This document shows positions 24,062 to 32,398 of a stretch of DNA of 37,374 nt, one piece after another. Within the stretch, counting starts at the first letter, position 1. Every line of letters begins with the position of its first letter. The translations under genes and the position numbers were made by a program. Origin of the DNA: an uncultured Deefgea sp. (GTDB lineage: Bacteria; Pseudomonadota; Gammaproteobacteria; Burkholderiales; Chitinibacteraceae); assembly GCF_947072475.1 (NCBI RefSeq), contig NZ_CAMTIA010000029.1, positions 1-37,374 of the forward strand, written 5' to 3'. Below the pieces are notes generated by a model, which saw nothing but the letters and a program-made list of their open reading frames with translations, searched no databases and had not been told where the DNA came from.

Positions 24062-24101
24062 ACAATAAAATAGCAGCGTAAAAACGCTGCTATTTTATTG
24101 T
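24062..24101 (-). terminator. Terminator of the flgP-flgT unit
   Basis: A perfect 17-bp stem (24062-24078 with 24085-24101) with a 6-base loop lies 18 bases after the last gene of the unit on the minus strand. AT-rich outer stem and flanks fit Rho-independent termination. The 114 bases from here to the transglutaminase start (23948-24061) hold only its leader. Confidence 0.85.
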
Positions 24102-24119
24102 CATTCACTGAGATTTAAA

Positions 24120-24752
24120 TTAAGGGTAACTATAATATTGCCAGCGCAGTTCTGAGTTTTTTTCAGTATAAAATTGCGGCGATGCTAATTTGCGCCCCGC
24201 CACCGGCATTTCGGGCTCTGGCGCTTTAGCGGCTTCAACTTCTTGTCCCCAAGCTGGACGATTTTTGGTCGCCGAATTCATCCCTTTGGCTGGCGGCAAA
24301 ATAGCATAACTTGGCATTTGCGACGCCGGTAACACCCGCACAAAACCCGGGTTTGCCCTGTACGATTTAGCATGAGTGCTGGATTTAGCGTGGGTTTTGG
24401 ACTTTGCCGAACCGTGTGCGCCCGGCGCTTTGGAGCGAACTACCGGGCGATGCACCGATGCTGAGCTACCAAATTGCGGCGCGACATAGCGCACCACCGG
24501 TGGCGGTTTAACCGGCATCGCTTCAGCGGCGGCGGCAGGCTCAGCAGCATGCGCACCTTCGGGCTGGGCAATTTTAATCGGCGCACTCATTGGCTGAGGT
24601 GCCGCATGACGCGATTTTTCGGCCGGTTTTTCTGCTCCCGCCGGCGCATGCGATTCAGCGGCCTTAATCGGTTTGGTTTCCGCTTTATGCGCAGGCTCAT
24701 TGGCCCACAGCACCGTGGGCATCAACAATAACAGCAGTGTTTTTTTAATCAT
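24120..24752 (-). CDS. Secreted Ala/Pro/His-rich protein in flagellar unit, unknown
   Basis: A 210-residue protein I do not recognise. It begins with a signal peptide (MIKKTLLLLLMPTVLWA, cut before NEP). A long disordered region rich in Ala, Pro, Lys and His follows, with a repeated SKTHAKSSTHAKS segment. The C-terminus has aromatic residues (ASPQFYTEKNSELRWQYYSYP) that could form a short docking motif. ATG 24752 overlaps the flgT stop by 8 bases and has CGGAG upstream, so translation is coupled to flgT. Its place as third gene after flgP and flgT suggests a role in the outer part of the flagellar basal body, perhaps in place of FlgO; sequence alone does not show this. Confidence 0.72.
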   Translation of the reverse strand: MIKKTLLLLLMPTVLWANEPAHKAETKPIKAAESHAPAGAEKPAEKSRHAAPQPMSAPIKIAQPEGAHAAEPAAAAEAMPVKPPPVVRYVAPQFGSSASVHRPVVRSKAPGAHGSAKSKTHAKSSTHAKSYRANPGFVRVLPASQMPSYAILPPAKGMNSATKNRPAWGQEVEAAKAPEPEMPVAGRKLASPQFYTEKNSELRWQYYSYP

Positions 24753-26034
24753 TATTTCGCTCCGATCCAACAAAACGAACATAATCACCCGGCTCAACTT
24801 TTAAGCCGTCGATCCTTCCCATGGCAAATAAGGGCTGCACTTGTTGCACCGTGAATGTGCCGCCTTTTTGTTCTGGCATGCCTAAACGCATTGTCGGCGC
24901 AAAATTGGCCGAATCAATCGGCATTGCCGTCGGTGAAACCCGATACACCTGCAAGGTATCGCCCGGGCGCATATTTGATGTATAGCCTGCATCGATATAC
25001 ACCGCGTTTTTATCCACACGGGTAATGCGTGCCGAAAAGGGAATACAGCTCAAATCTTGTGACACTAAAGTGCCAGCCTCTTTGAGTTTATCCGTCACCA
25101 AACGGCCATAATCAGTCTGAGTAAAGCCGACCGTCCCCAAAGCTGAGCTGACTTCTTGCACCACCTCACCACTGGCTTGACCTGCAATCCGATGCCGGTT
25201 CACCAAAGCGCCCGACACGCCATCAAAAACAAAAAGCTCTAAATCAAAACGGCGCGCAGCCGGCACGGCTTTGACGCCCACTTGGGCAAAATTGAGAATC
25301 GGCAGACTCGCCACTGATTTTTTTTCATAAGGGCGCAGGTCAGAGCCATACGCCAGGGTGTAACGCTCGCCGAACAATGTGGTATCGCGCACAATGCCGC
25401 CGACAATAAATTGCACTGAATACTGCTGCGCCAAGGCGCGCACTCGCTCAGGTTGCAATAAAGGATCAACAAATTGCGGCAACACATCAAACACCGCCAC
25501 ATTGGGCGAACGTTGCGGTAAAAACTGCTGACTGTCGTATAACTGGCGAACCAACTCGATTTGAATCCCTTCTGGAAATCGATCTAAATCTTGCGTTTGC
25601 GCTGGATGCTCGATCCAAAAATGCGAAATCAACACCTTGCGCCGAAAATCATCCAAATCACAGCGCTCAACGGGTCGGGCGGTATTGCGCGCAGTCGATG
25701 CCACAGCCTTGCTTGGCAAAGGACTGACCAGCGGTGCTGGCGGGGCAATATCGAGTAAAACGTGCAAAAAACCATTGCTTTGCCACTCGCGCAGCAATTG
25801 ATACTGACCTTGCGGCGTACCACTGATTTTGCTGGTTTCGCCCCACTGCCCTGATTTTTTGACGCTTAAACTCGTCACTTGCGCGCCATTAAACAGCGCG
25901 GCATTTTCTAGCGCGTCTTGCACCGCCAATGTTCGGGCCGCAGCCAGCCCATCTAAACCCACAGGCGCAATGCCTTCAAATTCGGCGGCCCAGACGGCTT
26001 GGCATAGCAGGCAAAAAACAATTAATTTTTTCAC
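24745..26034 (-). CDS. flgT: Flagellar H-ring protein FlgT
   Basis: A periplasmic component of the H-ring around the outer (L/P) rings of the flagellar basal body, known from Vibrio. The 429-residue protein has a signal peptide (MKKLIVFCLLCQAVWA), an N-terminal domain beginning AEFEGIAPVG (about 17-105), a middle domain with IQIELVRQLYDSQQF and VQFIVGGIVRDT, and a C-terminal barrel-like domain with VDKNAVYIDAGYTSNMRPGDTLQVYRV (given here only as a landmark near 335-360). The start is GTG 26034, overlapping the flgP stop as GTGA; no nearby ATG exists, so coupling from flgP probably drives translation. It ends within the start of the Ala/Pro-rich gene. Confidence 0.85.
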   Translation of the reverse strand: MKKLIVFCLLCQAVWAAEFEGIAPVGLDGLAAARTLAVQDALENAALFNGAQVTSLSVKKSGQWGETSKISGTPQGQYQLLREWQSNGFLHVLLDIAPPAPLVSPLPSKAVASTARNTARPVERCDLDDFRRKVLISHFWIEHPAQTQDLDRFPEGIQIELVRQLYDSQQFLPQRSPNVAVFDVLPQFVDPLLQPERVRALAQQYSVQFIVGGIVRDTTLFGERYTLAYGSDLRPYEKKSVASLPILNFAQVGVKAVPAARRFDLELFVFDGVSGALVNRHRIAGQASGEVVQEVSSALGTVGFTQTDYGRLVTDKLKEAGTLVSQDLSCIPFSARITRVDKNAVYIDAGYTSNMRPGDTLQVYRVSPTAMPIDSANFAPTMRLGMPEQKGGTFTVQQVQPLFAMGRIDGLKVEPGDYVRFVGSERNND

Positions 26035-26582
26035 AAGGAGAGGTAGTAATTTTGTGTGGGTGAAATTTGCGCCGCTAAGGGCTGCGGCACCGCCGGCATG
26101 GGTGTTGGCGTTGGCACGACCGGTGTGTGCGGCGCGGCGGCAGCATCTTTCATCGGCACAGGCGCGGCACGATAAAAATCACCACCGAGCGTTAATTCTA
26201 AAATGGTTTCAAAAGCACCATCGGGCAATGGCGTAATGCTGACAATTCTTGCACCACGCAAATAAGCTTCGACATAGGCTTTAAAACTATCGTTGGTCAG
26301 CGCCATTGCAGAAACGGTACTGCTACCAACGATTTTAATCCCGGCTACGGTTTCCGCTAATGATCGATACGCATCGAGCTTGGCGGCGCGCATCGCCAAT
26401 AAGTGTCGCTGAGCTTGACTTAAACCTTCACCAAGTGGCATTGCGCCATGTCCCACTGCGGTCACTTTAGTGGGTAAAACCGCAGGCGGCATGGCATCAC
26501 CGGCTATTTTTCCCGAGCTAGCGCAAGCCGTTAAACCGAACACGGTCATCAGCAAGACAATAATAAGTTTTAATTGGTGCAT
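26031..26582 (-). CDS. flgP: LPP20-family outer-membrane lipoprotein FlgP
   Basis: A lipoprotein that builds the outermost basal disk or H-ring-associated structure of the flagellum in Vibrio and Campylobacter. From ATG 26582 it has 183 residues; GGGAG stands a few bases upstream. The signal ends in a lipobox, LTAC with Cys20. The LPP20/FlgP domain (about 55-140) includes AQRHLLAMRAAKLDAYRSLA and VEAYLRGARIVSITPLPDG, hallmarks of this family. The tail is Pro-rich (VVPTPTPMPAVPQP). It heads the flgP-flgT-unknown unit and has a candidate sigma-28 promoter 66 bases before its ATG. Assignment rests on the domain plus the flgT neighbour. Confidence 0.83.
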   Translation of the reverse strand: MHQLKLIIVLLMTVFGLTACASSGKIAGDAMPPAVLPTKVTAVGHGAMPLGEGLSQAQRHLLAMRAAKLDAYRSLAETVAGIKIVGSSTVSAMALTNDSFKAYVEAYLRGARIVSITPLPDGAFETILELTLGGDFYRAAPVPMKDAAAAPHTPVVPTPTPMPAVPQPLAAQISPTQNYYLSL

Positions 26583-26623
26583 ATTACGCTCCCGCCCATA
26601 CAATAAGATTAACTCTAGCAAGC

Positions 26624-26674
26624 CTAGCGACAGGCGCTAGTTCTTTTATATCGGCAGAAAGTGGATTTTCTATA
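26624..26674 (-). promoter_or_regulatory. Candidate FliA (sigma-28) promoter of flgP
   Basis: On the minus strand TATA (26674-26671), 15 bases, then GCCGATAT (26655-26648) closely match the sigma-28 consensus TAAA-N15-GCCGATAA (3 of 4 and 7 of 8). The inferred transcript would begin about 60 bases before flgP. The inverted repeat CTAGCG-N5-CGCTAG (26624-26640) lies in its leader. This supports expression with late flagellar genes. Confidence 0.6.
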
Positions 26675-26745
26675 GCGGAGCAACTGCATATTGCTTGACG
26701 CTAACCCTGCGTGGTGCTGCAAGCCCAACGTCATCCGATCCAAGC

Positions 26746-27468
26746 TTATTTTTTCTTAAACACTAAATCCCAAACACCATGGCCTAATTTAATGCCGCGG
26801 TTTTCAAACTTAGTCAGCGGACGGTATTCTGGACGCTCAGCAAAGCCTGTTGGACTGGTCGCAGTATTCTCTAGCGTTGGCTCAGCACTTAACACCGCCA
26901 ACATTTGCATCGCATAATCTTCCCAATCGGTTGCCAAATGTAAATAGCCACCCGATTGAATCCGCGATACCAATTGCGCAACAAATTCAGGCTTAATTAA
27001 GCGGCGCTTATTGTGGCGCGATTTATGCCATGGATCTGGAAAGAAAATATGCGCGCCAGCCAAACTATCTACCGGCAGCATGTTTTCTAACACTTCAACC
27101 GCATCATGTTGCACGATGCGCAAATTGCTTAATGACTGCTCACCAATCAATTTTAATAAGCTACCCACGCCTGGCGTATGCACTTCTACACCTAAAAAGT
27201 CGGTCTCTGGCCGCTGCGCCGCAATCTCTGCTGTTGCCGTGCCCATGCCAAAACCGATTTCTAAAACGCGCGGCGCATTGCGACCAAATGCTTGCGCTAA
27301 ATCCAGCGCATTCGGGCTGTAATCAATGCAAAACTGCGGGCCAAATTCTTCTAAAGCCCGCGCTTGACCGCTCGACAAATGGCCTTGGCGTAAAACAAAG
27401 CTACGAATACGGCGTTGTTTTAGCGCATTGTCTTCGTTTTCAACGATGGGATTTTGTTCGTTTTCCAT
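26746..27468 (-). CDS. trmB: tRNA (guanine-N7)-methyltransferase TrmB
   Basis: Methylates G46 in the variable loop of many tRNAs using S-adenosylmethionine. The 240-residue length fits. Motifs are [16 protein letters not shown] (SAM-binding loop, about 69-84), [12 protein letters not shown], and the signature [18 protein letters not shown] (about 140-157) that carries the catalytic Asp. A C-terminal region (FERPEYR-like [17 protein letters not shown]) binds tRNA. AAGGAA precedes ATG 27468. It is followed in the same direction by flgP but the flgP promoter and 160-base gap suggest separate control. Confidence 0.95.
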   Translation of the reverse strand: MENEQNPIVENEDNALKQRRIRSFVLRQGHLSSGQARALEEFGPQFCIDYSPNALDLAQAFGRNAPRVLEIGFGMGTATAEIAAQRPETDFLGVEVHTPGVGSLLKLIGEQSLSNLRIVQHDAVEVLENMLPVDSLAGAHIFFPDPWHKSRHNKRRLIKPEFVAQLVSRIQSGGYLHLATDWEDYAMQMLAVLSAEPTLENTATSPTGFAERPEYRPLTKFENRGIKLGHGVWDLVFKKK

Positions 27469-27493
27469 GGTATTTCCTTATGCTTTACTGGAT

Positions 27494-27531
27494 AAAAAAT
27501 GCCGCGGCATCGGTTTAGCAGCGGCATTTTT
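27494..27531 (-). terminator. Terminator between acetyltransferase and trmB
   Basis: AAAAATGCCGC (27495-27505) pairs with GCGGCATTTTT (27521-27531), loop 15 bases, with A/T runs on both sides. It ends transcription of the acetyltransferase-like gene before trmB. Confidence 0.85.
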
Positions 27532-27594
27532 ATTGAATACGCGTATGGTAAAACGACTGGCCGATTTCACCAAGCTTTACCCACGTTCCAAGGC

Positions 27595-28041
27595 TCAAAC
27601 GGCCAAGGAATAACTACGAAACTCGCGATCGAGTTGATACGCCAACGACTCATACAAAGCTTGCGCCCGAGTATTGCTGTGCGCGGTAGAGAGTTTAAGT
27701 CGGGCGGCCCCCACGGCTTTGGCATGCGCGGCGGCTTTTTGCATTAACTGACGCGCCACGCCCTGCCCGCGCGCCGATTCAATCACGTATAAATCATTGA
27801 GTAATAAAATGCGCTGGCATAGCGATGAACTAAACAAAGGATAAAGTTGGACAAAACCCTGCACCGCACCAGAATCGCCCTCCGCCAGCAAAATCACCGA
27901 CTCACCCAAAGCCAAGCGCTCACCTAAAAATTGCCGCGCTAGTGCCAAATCACTGGGCATTTGATAAAACACTCGGTAAGCATCAAAAACGGCAGCCAGA
28001 GCATCCAGATCATCTTAATTAGCGTAGCGAATTAAGCTCAT
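27595..28041 (-). pseudogene. GNAT acetyltransferase with early in-frame stop
   Basis: The body is a GNAT-type N-acetyltransferase: ILLLNDLYVIESARGQGVARQLMQKA holds the acetyl-CoA loop (R-x-x-G-x-[GA], ARGQGVA), followed by LKLSTAHSNTRAQALYESLAYQLD. Small GNAT enzymes of this kind usually begin with a strand such as IRxAxxxDLDALxxVFDAYRVFY. That start is present, but reading from ATG 28041 gives MSLIRYAN, then TAA (28015-28017), then DDLDALAAVFDAYRVFYQ in the same frame. A single base change (for example CAA to TAA) would explain it. Translation could restart at GTG 27972 and give 125 residues lacking the first strand and helix. Either a fresh pseudogene, a sequencing error, or an internally started protein. 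Confidence 0.68.
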
Positions 28042-28054
28042 ATGCATCTCAAAT

Positions 28055-28110
28055 AAAAAAGGGTATTGGCTTGCAGCATACGTTTAGCGATAGCTGCAAG
28101 GCAATACCCT
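28055..28110 (-). terminator. Terminator of the thiS-thiG region
   Basis: Read on the minus strand, AGGGTATTG...TTGCAGC pairs with GCTGCAA...CAATACCC(28110-28061, with a small internal bulge), then T-run at 28060-28055. It follows thiG by 38 bases and precedes the acetyltransferase remnant. Confidence 0.9.
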
Positions 28111-28148
28111 GATTACTCATCATTTCAGAACAGCTTGTTCTCTAATTT

Positions 28149-28940
28149 TTATTTCGCGGCAGCAATCATTCCGGTCACTGGGCTTGATGGATCGGCGCTG
28201 TACAGTTTGCGCGGAACACGGCCTGCCAAAAAGGCATCGCGACCAGCTTGGACTGCCAATTTCATCGCTCTGGCCATCCGAATTGGGTCGCGCGCACCAG
28301 CAATCGCGGTATTCATCAAAATCCCATCGCAACCGAGCTCCATCGCAATCGCCGCGTCCGATGCAGTACCAACACCGGCGTCGATCAACACCGGCACTTT
28401 GGCCGAATCAATAATCAGGCGCAGATTCCATGGATTGATAATCCCCATGCCAGAGCCAATCAAAGACGCTAAAGGCATGATCGCGCAGCAACCGATTTGC
28501 TCGAGTTCTTTGGCAATAATCGGATCATCCGACGTATACACCATCACATCAAAGCCATCAGCAATGAGGATTTCTGCCGCTTTTAAGGTCTCACGCACAT
28601 TGGGATACAAGGTATTGGGGTCGCCCAAGACTTCTAGCTTGACTAATTTATGGCCATCGAGCAATTCACGCGCCAAACGCAAAGTACGCACTGCGTCTTC
28701 ACTATTGTAGCAACCGGCAGTATTAGGTAAGTAAGTGTATTGCGATGGTGGCAAAGCCTCTAATAACGACGGCTGACTGGTATCTTGGCCAAGATTGACG
28801 CGGCGAATCGCCACAGTGACAATCTCAGCGCCCGACTCATCCACTGCGGCCCGCGTTTCTTGGAAATCTTTATATTTACCAGTGCCAACAATCAGGCGAG
28901 ATTGATACGTTTTACCGGCAATTTGAAATACATCAGACAT
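28149..28940 (-). CDS. thiG: Thiazole synthase ThiG
   Basis: Builds the thiazole ring of thiamine from deoxyxylulose phosphate, dehydroglycine and ThiS-thiocarboxylate. The 263-residue protein begins [19 protein letters not shown], and the catalytic Lys101 is in [17 protein letters not shown]. The phosphate-binding segments [21 protein letters not shown] and [17 protein letters not shown] are typical. AGGGG lies about 8 bases before ATG 28940. thiS is upstream in the same direction, separated by 144 bases with no gene. No thiamine riboswitch was recognised in front of either. Confidence 0.96.
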   Translation of the reverse strand: MSDVFQIAGKTYQSRLIVGTGKYKDFQETRAAVDESGAEIVTVAIRRVNLGQDTSQPSLLEALPPSQYTYLPNTAGCYNSEDAVRTLRLARELLDGHKLVKLEVLGDPNTLYPNVRETLKAAEILIADGFDVMVYTSDDPIIAKELEQIGCCAIMPLASLIGSGMGIINPWNLRLIIDSAKVPVLIDAGVGTASDAAIAMELGCDGILMNTAIAGARDPIRMARAMKLAVQAGRDAFLAGRVPRKLYSADPSSPVTGMIAAAK

Positions 28941-29084
28941 AGTAAACCCCTGCGTTGCAATGAATTATTTTTCGCTCAACATCCAAGCCAGCAATCAGCG
29001 ACATGCTTTTTGGCAAAGCGGCACAGATATTTTTAAAGGTATTGGCTTATCAGCCTTATTTAATAAAGCCTACAAATCAATACC

Positions 29085-29288
29085 TCAACCTCCACCGACA
29101 GCAACGACCATTTCAAGCACATCGCCATCAGCCAGCCAAGTTGCCGGGTATTGGCTTTTGGCCACAATCTCACCATTGCGCTCAATCGCAATCCGCTTAC
29201 CCAGCAAATCTAAGGCCAGCACTAAGTCAGTAATACTCAGTGAGGCAGGAAAGGTTTTTGCCTCTCCGTTGATAGAAATTTGAATCAT
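29085..29288 (-). CDS. thiS: Sulfur carrier protein ThiS
   Basis: A 67-residue ubiquitin-like sulfur carrier. It ends in the required Gly-Gly tail (VVAVGGG), which is adenylated and thiocarboxylated before giving sulfur to the ThiG reaction. MIQISINGEAKTF and the central LVLALDLLGKRIAIERNGEIV fit the family well. The gap to thiG (28941-29084) is longer than usual for a thiS-thiG pair and appears empty. The upstream region up to 29510 shows no THI-box pattern. Confidence 0.93.
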   Translation of the reverse strand: MIQISINGEAKTFPASLSITDLVLALDLLGKRIAIERNGEIVAKSQYPATWLADGDVLEMVVAVGGG

Positions 29289-29510
29289 AATCTAGCCCTA
29301 AATGCAAAGATTCTGTCAGTTTATCATGCTAATCGGGTGTGTTTTTGACGCTGCGCAGCTCTAGCAGTCAATCCAACTAAAAAATGAGTCTCTGTGAGCT
29401 AAGACCTCATTTGATTGTGAATTTTGACCAAGTTGCCAAGAATTAGTAAGTTTGTAGTATGCTCAACCCTTCAATTTATCGCCCAAAACGCGAAAACAAG
29501 GTTTGCTCTT

Positions 29511-29855
29511 ATGAATGAAATCGAAATCATCCCTGCGCCTAGCCGCGAAAGCCAGAATATCATTCTGCTGATTTGGCTCGGTACTTTCTTTTTTGGTTTT
29601 ATCCCGTCATTGATTATTTATTTGGTCAAACAAGATGATGCGGCAGTGACCGATCAAGCCAAAGAGGCACTCAATTGGTCCATCACCACCCTACTCGGCT
29701 ACGCCGCCGGCTGGATATTGACCTTTGTTTTAATTGGTTTTTTAATTTTTCCGGTGGTGGCCGTTTGCCATTTTATTTTTTGTATTTTAGGTGCTATCAA
29801 TGCCAGCAAAGCTCAGCCCTATCGACTGCCATTTAATATTCGTTTATTAAAATAA
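29511..29855 (+). CDS. DUF4870-family small membrane protein
   Basis: A 114-residue inner-membrane protein of unknown function. After a short polar N-terminus it has hydrophobic helices at about 17-41 (IILLIWLGTFFFGFIPSLII) and 62-100 (two, through LGYAAGWILTFVLIGF and VVAVCHFIFCILGAINA). The pattern of LIYLVKQDD followed by A-K-EALNW is the family hallmark of DUF4870 (Tic20-like). ATG 29511 has AAGG 11 bases upstream; an upstream in-frame start at 29424 is less credible since it adds a non-family extension. It stands alone, facing spoT across a terminator. Confidence 0.8.
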   Translation: MNEIEIIPAPSRESQNIILLIWLGTFFFGFIPSLIIYLVKQDDAAVTDQAKEALNWSITTLLGYAAGWILTFVLIGFLIFPVVAVCHFIFCILGAINASKAQPYRLPFNIRLLK

Positions 29856-29871
29856 ATAAACCATCAGACGC

Positions 29872-29908
29872 AAAAAAAAGCATTCGATTTCAATCGAATG
29901 CTTTTTTT
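29872..29908. terminator. Bidirectional terminator, DUF4870 gene and spoT
   Basis: Eight A (29872-29879), GCATTCGATT (29880-29889) paired with AATCGAATGC (29892-29901), then seven T (29902-29908). It serves the plus-strand DUF4870 gene and the minus-strand spoT, whose stop is at 29920. Confidence 0.94.
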
Positions 29909-29919
29909 ATGGCCGCAAT

Positions 29920-32109
29920 TTACAGTGCGCGAACGCGTTGCAAACGATAGACCACCGGCAAACTGCGTAAGCTTTTGAGTACGCGCGCCAAGTGCAAACG
30001 ATTACTCACTTGCAAAGTAAATTGCACACTCAAATAACGCTCATGTGAATCGACCATATCGCCCATCGCCACCGCCGAAATATCGGCATCGGCATCGGCA
30101 ATCGCAGCGGCCAAGGCCGCCAAAGTGCCGCGCTCATTCTCTGCTAAAACCTTCACCGGCACATCAAACATTCGCGCCACTTCAGGGTCCCAGTCCACAT
30201 CGATCAATTTATCGGCGTCGATTCGGCCTTTAGAAACTTGTGGGCAATCATGCGTATGCACCACCAAACCCTGGTCTTTTTTCACAAAACCTAAAATCGG
30301 ATCGCCAGGAATTGGATTGCAACAGCGCGCAAATTGAATCGCCATCCCTTCGGTACCACGAATCGACACCGACATTGGTTTTTTACCTTGGCGACCGTCT
30401 TCAGGCCAAGTTCCGGCTAATTGCAATAAGCGTTTGGCGACGACAACGCCTAGTTTTTGCCCCAAACCCACGTCGGCCAGCACCGAATCACGCGATTTTT
30501 CGCCACTTTCGCGCAGATATTTTTCCCATACTTCATCACTGACTTGCAATGGCTGATGCAAGGCGGAAAAAGCTTGATTGAGCAATCGCTCGCCCAAATG
30601 CACCGATTCATCAAAACGCATGGTGCGCAAGAAATGTCGAATTTGTGAGCGCGCCTTACCGGTGGTGACAAACGCCAGCCAGCTTGGATTAGGCTTGGCA
30701 TGCGCCGCCATGACGATTTCGACGTGATCGCCATTTTTAAGTTTATTACGCAGTGGCACCAGCTCGTGATTGACCTTGGCAGCAATACATCGGTTGCCAA
30801 TATCGGTATGCACGGCATAGGCAAAATCAACGCAGGTCGAGCCATTGGGCAGGCTTAAAATCGTGCCTTTGGGCGTAAACACATACACTTGATCCGGGAA
30901 TAAATCGACTTTGATGTGCTCAAGAAACTCAACCGCATCGCCACTTTCAGATTGCAGCTCAAGTAAAGACTGAAGCCATTGATGGGTTTTTTGCTGAACC
31001 TCAGAAAAACCTTCATCACCGCTTTTATACATCCAGTGACTGGCCACACCAGCATCGGCAATCCGATGCATTTCACCAGTGCGGATTTGCACCTCAATCG
31101 GCGTACCGTAAGGGCCAAATAATGTCGTGTGTAAACTTTGATAACCATTGGTTTTGGCAATGGCAATGTAATCTTTAAACTTACCCGGAATCGGCTTATA
31201 GAGTGCGTGCAAAGCACCTAAAGTCAGATAGCAATGCGCTACGTCTTTAACAATCACCCGAAATGCATAAATATCCAAGACTTCAGAAAAGCTCAAATGC
31301 TTTTCTTGCATTTTGCGGTAAATCGAAAATAAGTTTTTTTCTCGCCCGGTCACCACCGCGTCAATTTGCTGGGCTTGTAATTTGGCTTGAATTGAATCGA
31401 GGATTTTTTGCAGCACTTCTCGGCGATTGCCGCGCGCTGCTTTTAATGCTTTGGATAAAACATAATATCGGCGTGGATGGATATATTTAAACGCTAAATC
31501 ATCCAGCTCTTGATAAACGCCATTTAGGCCAATGCGATTGGCAATCGGCGCGTAAATTTCCATCGTTTCGCGCGCAATGCGTTTTTGCTTATCCGCCCGC
31601 ATTGAATCCATCGTGCGCATATTATGCAAACGATCCGCCAGCTTAATCAGCATCACGCGTAAATCACGCGCCATGGCCAAGAGCATTTTACGGAAATTCT
31701 CGGCTTGAGCTTCTTCTTTACTTTGAAATTCCAGCTTGTCGATCTTGCTCATGCCATCAACCAGCTCAGCAACGGCTTTGCCGTAGCGCTCAGTCAATTC
31801 GAGCTTAGTCACGCCGCTGTCTTCCATCACATCGTGCAATAAAGCAGCAGCTAAAGCTTGTGCGTCCAGTTTCCATAGCGTAAGAATGCCAGCTACGGCT
31901 AAGGGATGCGAAATATAAGGTTCACCAGACTGACGCATCTGACCACGATGCGCCGCCTCGGCAAACAAAAAAGCCGAGAACAACATCTCTCGGTCTTCAT
32001 TTTTGAGGTAAGCCGTTTTTTCATTTAAAAACCGGCTCGCCTCCTCAATCACTTCCGGTGCATCAATTAACGCCGGTACATCCGCTGAAGTGAGAGAGAG
32101 ATTCTGCAT
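29920..32109 (-). CDS. spoT: Bifunctional (p)ppGpp synthetase/hydrolase SpoT
   Basis: Makes and destroys the stringent-response alarmone (p)ppGpp. The 729-residue protein has the full Rel/SpoT layout: HD hydrolase (about 45-200; SHPLAVAGIL, LLHDVMEDSGVT with His92-Asp93), synthetase (about 240-370; YAFRVIVKD, GKFKDYIAIAKTNGYQSLHT, EVQIRTGEMH), TGS domain (about 400-460; VFTPKGTILSLPNGSTCVDFAY), zinc-finger-like and C-terminal ACT (about 650-729). The basic KFKDY motif fits a bifunctional enzyme rather than RelA. The HD residues are intact, so hydrolysis should work. It is last in yicC-gmk-rpoZ-spoT, 9 bases after rpoZ, as in the E. coli gmk-rpoZ-spoT order. Confidence 0.96.
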   Translation of the reverse strand: MQNLSLTSADVPALIDAPEVIEEASRFLNEKTAYLKNEDREMLFSAFLFAEAAHRGQMRQSGEPYISHPLAVAGILTLWKLDAQALAAALLHDVMEDSGVTKLELTERYGKAVAELVDGMSKIDKLEFQSKEEAQAENFRKMLLAMARDLRVMLIKLADRLHNMRTMDSMRADKQKRIARETMEIYAPIANRIGLNGVYQELDDLAFKYIHPRRYYVLSKALKAARGNRREVLQKILDSIQAKLQAQQIDAVVTGREKNLFSIYRKMQEKHLSFSEVLDIYAFRVIVKDVAHCYLTLGALHALYKPIPGKFKDYIAIAKTNGYQSLHTTLFGPYGTPIEVQIRTGEMHRIADAGVASHWMYKSGDEGFSEVQQKTHQWLQSLLELQSESGDAVEFLEHIKVDLFPDQVYVFTPKGTILSLPNGSTCVDFAYAVHTDIGNRCIAAKVNHELVPLRNKLKNGDHVEIVMAAHAKPNPSWLAFVTTGKARSQIRHFLRTMRFDESVHLGERLLNQAFSALHQPLQVSDEVWEKYLRESGEKSRDSVLADVGLGQKLGVVVAKRLLQLAGTWPEDGRQGKKPMSVSIRGTEGMAIQFARCCNPIPGDPILGFVKKDQGLVVHTHDCPQVSKGRIDADKLIDVDWDPEVARMFDVPVKVLAENERGTLAALAAAIADADADISAVAMGDMVDSHERYLSVQFTLQVSNRLHLARVLKSLRSLPVVYRLQRVRAL

Positions 32110-32118
32110 CGTTTACAA

Positions 32119-32328
32119 TTAAGAACGAGTACGAGTCAGAATATCAACACCGACCAAACCCGCCGACATTTCGCGCAATGCCAACACGGTTGGCTTTTCA
32201 CGGCCGTTGTTTTCTACTTGTGGGGTTGAACCGTTTTCGATTTGACGCGCACGAAATGCAGCCGCCAAAGTCAGGTCAAAACGATTAGGAATGCGATCGA
32301 GGCAATCTTCAATAGTTACACGTGCCAT
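32119..32328 (-). CDS. rpoZ: RNA polymerase omega subunit RpoZ
   Basis: The small subunit that chaperones the beta-prime subunit and is part of one ppGpp site on RNA polymerase. The 69-residue sequence [19 protein letters not shown] followed by [11 protein letters not shown] and [13 protein letters not shown] is diagnostic. GGAG lies 9 bases before ATG 32328. Its place just ahead of spoT is conserved and functionally apt, since ppGpp binds at the omega interface. Confidence 0.97.
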   Translation of the reverse strand: MARVTIEDCLDRIPNRFDLTLAAAFRARQIENGSTPQVENNGREKPTVLALREMSAGLVGVDILTRTRS

Positions 32329-32398
32329 AGGGTTTATCTCCGAGTGCGGCTAGCCCGTGGATGGGCGAAACCGCGTATTATAGCACTTACTGCGAAAA

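Noticed and set aside
27547-27615. 22-codon frame before the acetyltransferase (starts MVKRLADFTKLY)
   Set aside because: No ribosome site, not recognised, and it lies between a terminator and a gene end on the opposite strand; probably chance.
29289-29510. Thiamine (TPP) riboswitch before thiS
   Set aside because: The conserved CTGAGA and ACCTGATCTGG-type segments are not present on the minus strand of this gap or of the thiS-thiG gap.
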